Positions 62,464-64,000 of a DNA stretch of 64,000 nt are shown here, piece by piece (the stretch's first letter is position 1; the number at the start of each line of letters is the position of its first letter). Both the position numbers and the translations under genes were made by a program. Origin of the DNA: Gemmatimonadota bacterium (GTDB lineage Bacteria > Latescibacterota > UBA2968 > UBA8231); NCBI GenBank assembly GCA_018660835.1, contig JABJJN010000029.1:1-64000 (forward strand). The letters run 5' to 3'. A model generated the notes under the pieces. The model was given only the letters and a program-made list of their open reading frames with translations, did no database searches and had not been told where the DNA came from.

Positions 62464-63525
62464 ATGTCTGGCAATGGCTCTTTGCCAAAATCAACTACCT
62501 GTCCCATGCCCATCCGTGACACTGAGGAGGTCCTGTTGGCGCACGGCGGCGGCGGTCGTCTCATGGCGCAACTCATCGAGGAGATGTTCGTCCCTGCCTT
62601 CAGCAATCAACACCTCGATCAGTTGCATGATGGTGCCGTCGTCGACATGTCAGGAGCGAAGCTGGCCTTCGCGACGGATTCCTACGTGGTGCAGCCCCTG
62701 TTCTTCCCAGGGGGAGATATTGGCTCCCTCGCCGTCAATGGCACCGTCAATGATCTGGCCATGTGTGGTGCACGACCGCAGTATCTGAGCGTCGGCATGA
62801 TTCTTGAGGAAGGCCTGCCCATGGAGACCTTGCGGCGAGTCGTAGAGTCCATGCGCGATGCCGCGATGGCTGCCGGTGTCACCCTCGTCACGGGGGATAC
62901 GAAGGTCGTCGACAGAGGCAAAGGAGATGGACTGTTCATCAACACAGCCGGTGTAGGTCTGGTGCCCGAGGGAGTCGTCATTGGCGCCCGTCGCCTGAGT
63001 CCGGGAGATGCCGTCGTGCTCAGCGGCGACATTGGTCGCCATGGTATCGCCATCATGGCCGAGCGCGAAGGCCTGGCTTTCGAAACCACCGTACGCAGCG
63101 ATTGTGCCTCCGTCGCACACGTGGTTCAGGAGCTTCTGGCAGCCGGGATTGACGTACACTGCATGCGTGATCTGACCCGCGGCGGTCTGGCCAGCGCCTT
63201 GGTCGAGATCGCCGAAGCCGCAGATCGGCAGATCGACCTGGACGAATCCCTCATCCCCATCGATCCGCAGGTGCAAGGCGCCTGCGAGATTCTCGGACTG
63301 GACCCGTGTCACGTGGCCAATGAGGGATGTTTCGTCGCCTTCGTCCCTGCCTGCGATGCGAGAGAGACGTTGCGCATCATGCGCAACCACACGCAGTGCA
63401 CAGACGCCGTCATCATCGGCGGCGTATCTGACGAAAACCGTCCGGTCGTCACAGTGAAAACGGCCATCGGCGGAACTCGTCTTCTCGACCGTCTCAGCGG
63501 TGAGCAGCTACCGCGGATCTGCTAA
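62464..63525 (+). CDS. hypE: Carbamoyl dehydratase HypE
   Basis: 353 residues of the PurM-like ATPase family: [18 protein letters not shown] at the start, [38 protein letters not shown] for ATP/Mg binding, and a C terminus ending PRIC, whose Cys353 carries the thiocyanate made from the HypF product. Last gene of the hydrogenase operon. ATG 62464 gives MSGNGS..., slightly longer than most HypE; a later start at Met (PMPIRD) is an alternative. Confidence 0.96.
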   Translation: MSGNGSLPKSTTCPMPIRDTEEVLLAHGGGGRLMAQLIEEMFVPAFSNQHLDQLHDGAVVDMSGAKLAFATDSYVVQPLFFPGGDIGSLAVNGTVNDLAMCGARPQYLSVGMILEEGLPMETLRRVVESMRDAAMAAGVTLVTGDTKVVDRGKGDGLFINTAGVGLVPEGVVIGARRLSPGDAVVLSGDIGRHGIAIMAEREGLAFETTVRSDCASVAHVVQELLAAGIDVHCMRDLTRGGLASALVEIAEAADRQIDLDESLIPIDPQVQGACEILGLDPCHVANEGCFVAFVPACDARETLRIMRNHTQCTDAVIIGGVSDENRPVVTVKTAIGGTRLLDRLSGEQLPRIC

Positions 63526-63555
63526 GGAGCACCCGCAGGCGATTCAGTGACAGTC

Positions 63556-63624
63556 ATCGACGACGTCGGCCAGCATATGTCCGTCGACTTGATGATCTTC
63601 GGTTCAGTCGTTATTGCACTGTTC
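63556..63624 (-). pseudogene. Decayed, internally deleted copy of the glutaredoxin gene
   Basis: 63591-63620 matches the 5' end of the glutaredoxin gene at 49924-49953 (GATGATCTT-GGTTCAGTCGT with a few changes), and 63568-63589 matches its codons for the VDGHMLADV stretch (GCCAGCATATG-CC-TCGAC). The part between them, with the active-site CPWT, is missing, and the start codon ATG has become ATA. The copy is non-functional. It lies 30 bases after the hydrogenase operon, on the same strand and orientation as the intact gene on the operon's other side. Confidence 0.75.
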
Positions 63625-63736
63625 GTGGGCAGATCGTGAATCGATCACAGATGGCTAGGCATGACAGGCATCCTGGCACGGGCGCTGCCAGAATTTCCTG
63701 ATGCCGGAGAGATTAACGCTGTGAGAACCCGCCTGA

Positions 63737-64000
63737 TCAGGCGGCGCGACGCAGGGCGTAGATGCCCGTGCCGACCAGGAGCAGGACGATGACGGTCTCA
63801 CCGCCGAATGGTATCGACACGGGGACACCATGTGAGGTGGCCACGTCACCGATGGCCACGTGGTTGGCATCGCTGGCGGCGATCAGCGGGCCGGTTGTGC
63901 CATCAATCGGACCAGGGATCCCGCTCTCGTCGATGCCGATGTGCCCTGCGGCAGCACCCAGCCGGAAGGCCGTGCCCAGGGTCGCCGTTGGTGAGATCGT
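63737..64000 (-). CDS. C-terminal part of a secreted protein with a membrane sorting signal
   Basis: An open frame of 87 codons running from the window edge to TGA at 63737-63739; the start lies outside. The visible part is glycine/threonine-rich (GIDESGIPGPIDGTTGPLI) and ends with VPVSIPFGG, a hydrophobic stretch (TVIVLLLVGTGIYAL) and RRAA. This order (short motif, transmembrane helix, basic tail) is that of C-terminal sorting signals such as IPTL-CTERM or PEP-CTERM, used for exosortase-like processing of surface proteins. No such motif is exact here, so the subtype is uncertain. 63640-63736 holds no gene. Confidence 0.6.
   Translation of the reverse strand, partial: TISPTATLGTAFRLGAAAGHIGIDESGIPGPIDGTTGPLIAASDANHVAIGDVATSHGVPVSIPFGGETVIVLLLVGTGIYALRRAA

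Overview
The window is a 64-kb piece of a moderately high-GC bacterial chromosome. It is packed with protein genes and shows no rRNA, tRNA, CRISPR array, transposase or phage gene. A porin-like protein, two predicted lipoproteins, a dockerin-type secreted protein and a C-terminal sorting-signal protein point to a diderm (Gram-negative) bacterium. The many sugar/acid-catabolism enzymes (two Gfo/Idh/MocA oxidoreductases, an Ldh2-type dehydrogenase, an enolase-superfamily dehydratase, an acetamidase/formamidase) with large uncharacterised proteins recall uncultured lineages such as Latescibacterota or Poribacteria. That placement is inference only.

Layout. 1-5.7 kb: 3' end of comM, a zinc-ribbon protein, threonine aldolase, a small membrane protein with a frame change, a double CDGSH iron-sulfur protein, and a coupled Gfo/Idh + Ldh2 pair. 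6-13.5 kb: a large uncharacterised protein, an acetamidase/formamidase, an ECF sigma factor fused to a FliM-like domain, a methyltransferase/metallo-hydrolase pair and an HDOD protein. 13.6-17.2 kb: an apparent operon for a cupredoxin-like protein, a membrane adenylate cyclase and a porin. 17.5-28.2 kb: Gfo/Idh, a PlsC-like acyltransferase, an enolase-superfamily enzyme, pckA, an unknown protein, msrAB, and an ArsR-SRPBCC-SRPBCC operon with a leaderless promoter. 28.2-35.3 kb: a PHP-UvrD helicase fusion, an unknown 705-residue protein and an Asp-box propeller. 35.3-39.8 kb: one minus-strand operon with an ECF sigma factor, a soluble zinc anti-sigma factor, two FliN proteins, FliG and FliM. 40-50 kb: oligoendopeptidase F, an EamA transporter that seems to start with CTG, a cyclophilin lipoprotein, a transketolase-like enzyme, a dockerin-type protein, two tandem paralogues of an unknown family and a glutaredoxin.

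50.4-63.5 kb is a 13-kb, almost gap-free plus-strand operon for a group 3d, NAD-linked bidirectional [NiFe]-hydrogenase: hoxF(E-F fusion)-hoxU-hoxY-hoxH-hoxW, then a single-domain response regulator and a membrane histidine kinase, then hypA, a MinD/Mrp-type ATPase in the position expected for hypB, hypF, hypC, hypD and hypE. HoxFU form the NADH/diaphorase part, HoxYH the hydrogenase part, HoxW the maturation protease, and the Hyp proteins build the NiFe(CN)2CO centre. The island lies between an intact glutaredoxin gene (left) and a decayed, internally deleted copy of it (right). The window ends in the 3' end of a minus-strand protein with a C-terminal sorting signal.

Most notable: (1) the ECF sigma-FliM fusion; (2) a complete flagellar switch set (FliG, FliM, two FliN) in an operon with its own ECF sigma/anti-sigma pair and no other flagellar gene nearby; (3) the MinD-type ATPase standing in for HypB; (4) the glutaredoxin duplication scar around the hydrogenase island; (5) a CTG-initiated transporter and a leaderless ArsR promoter.
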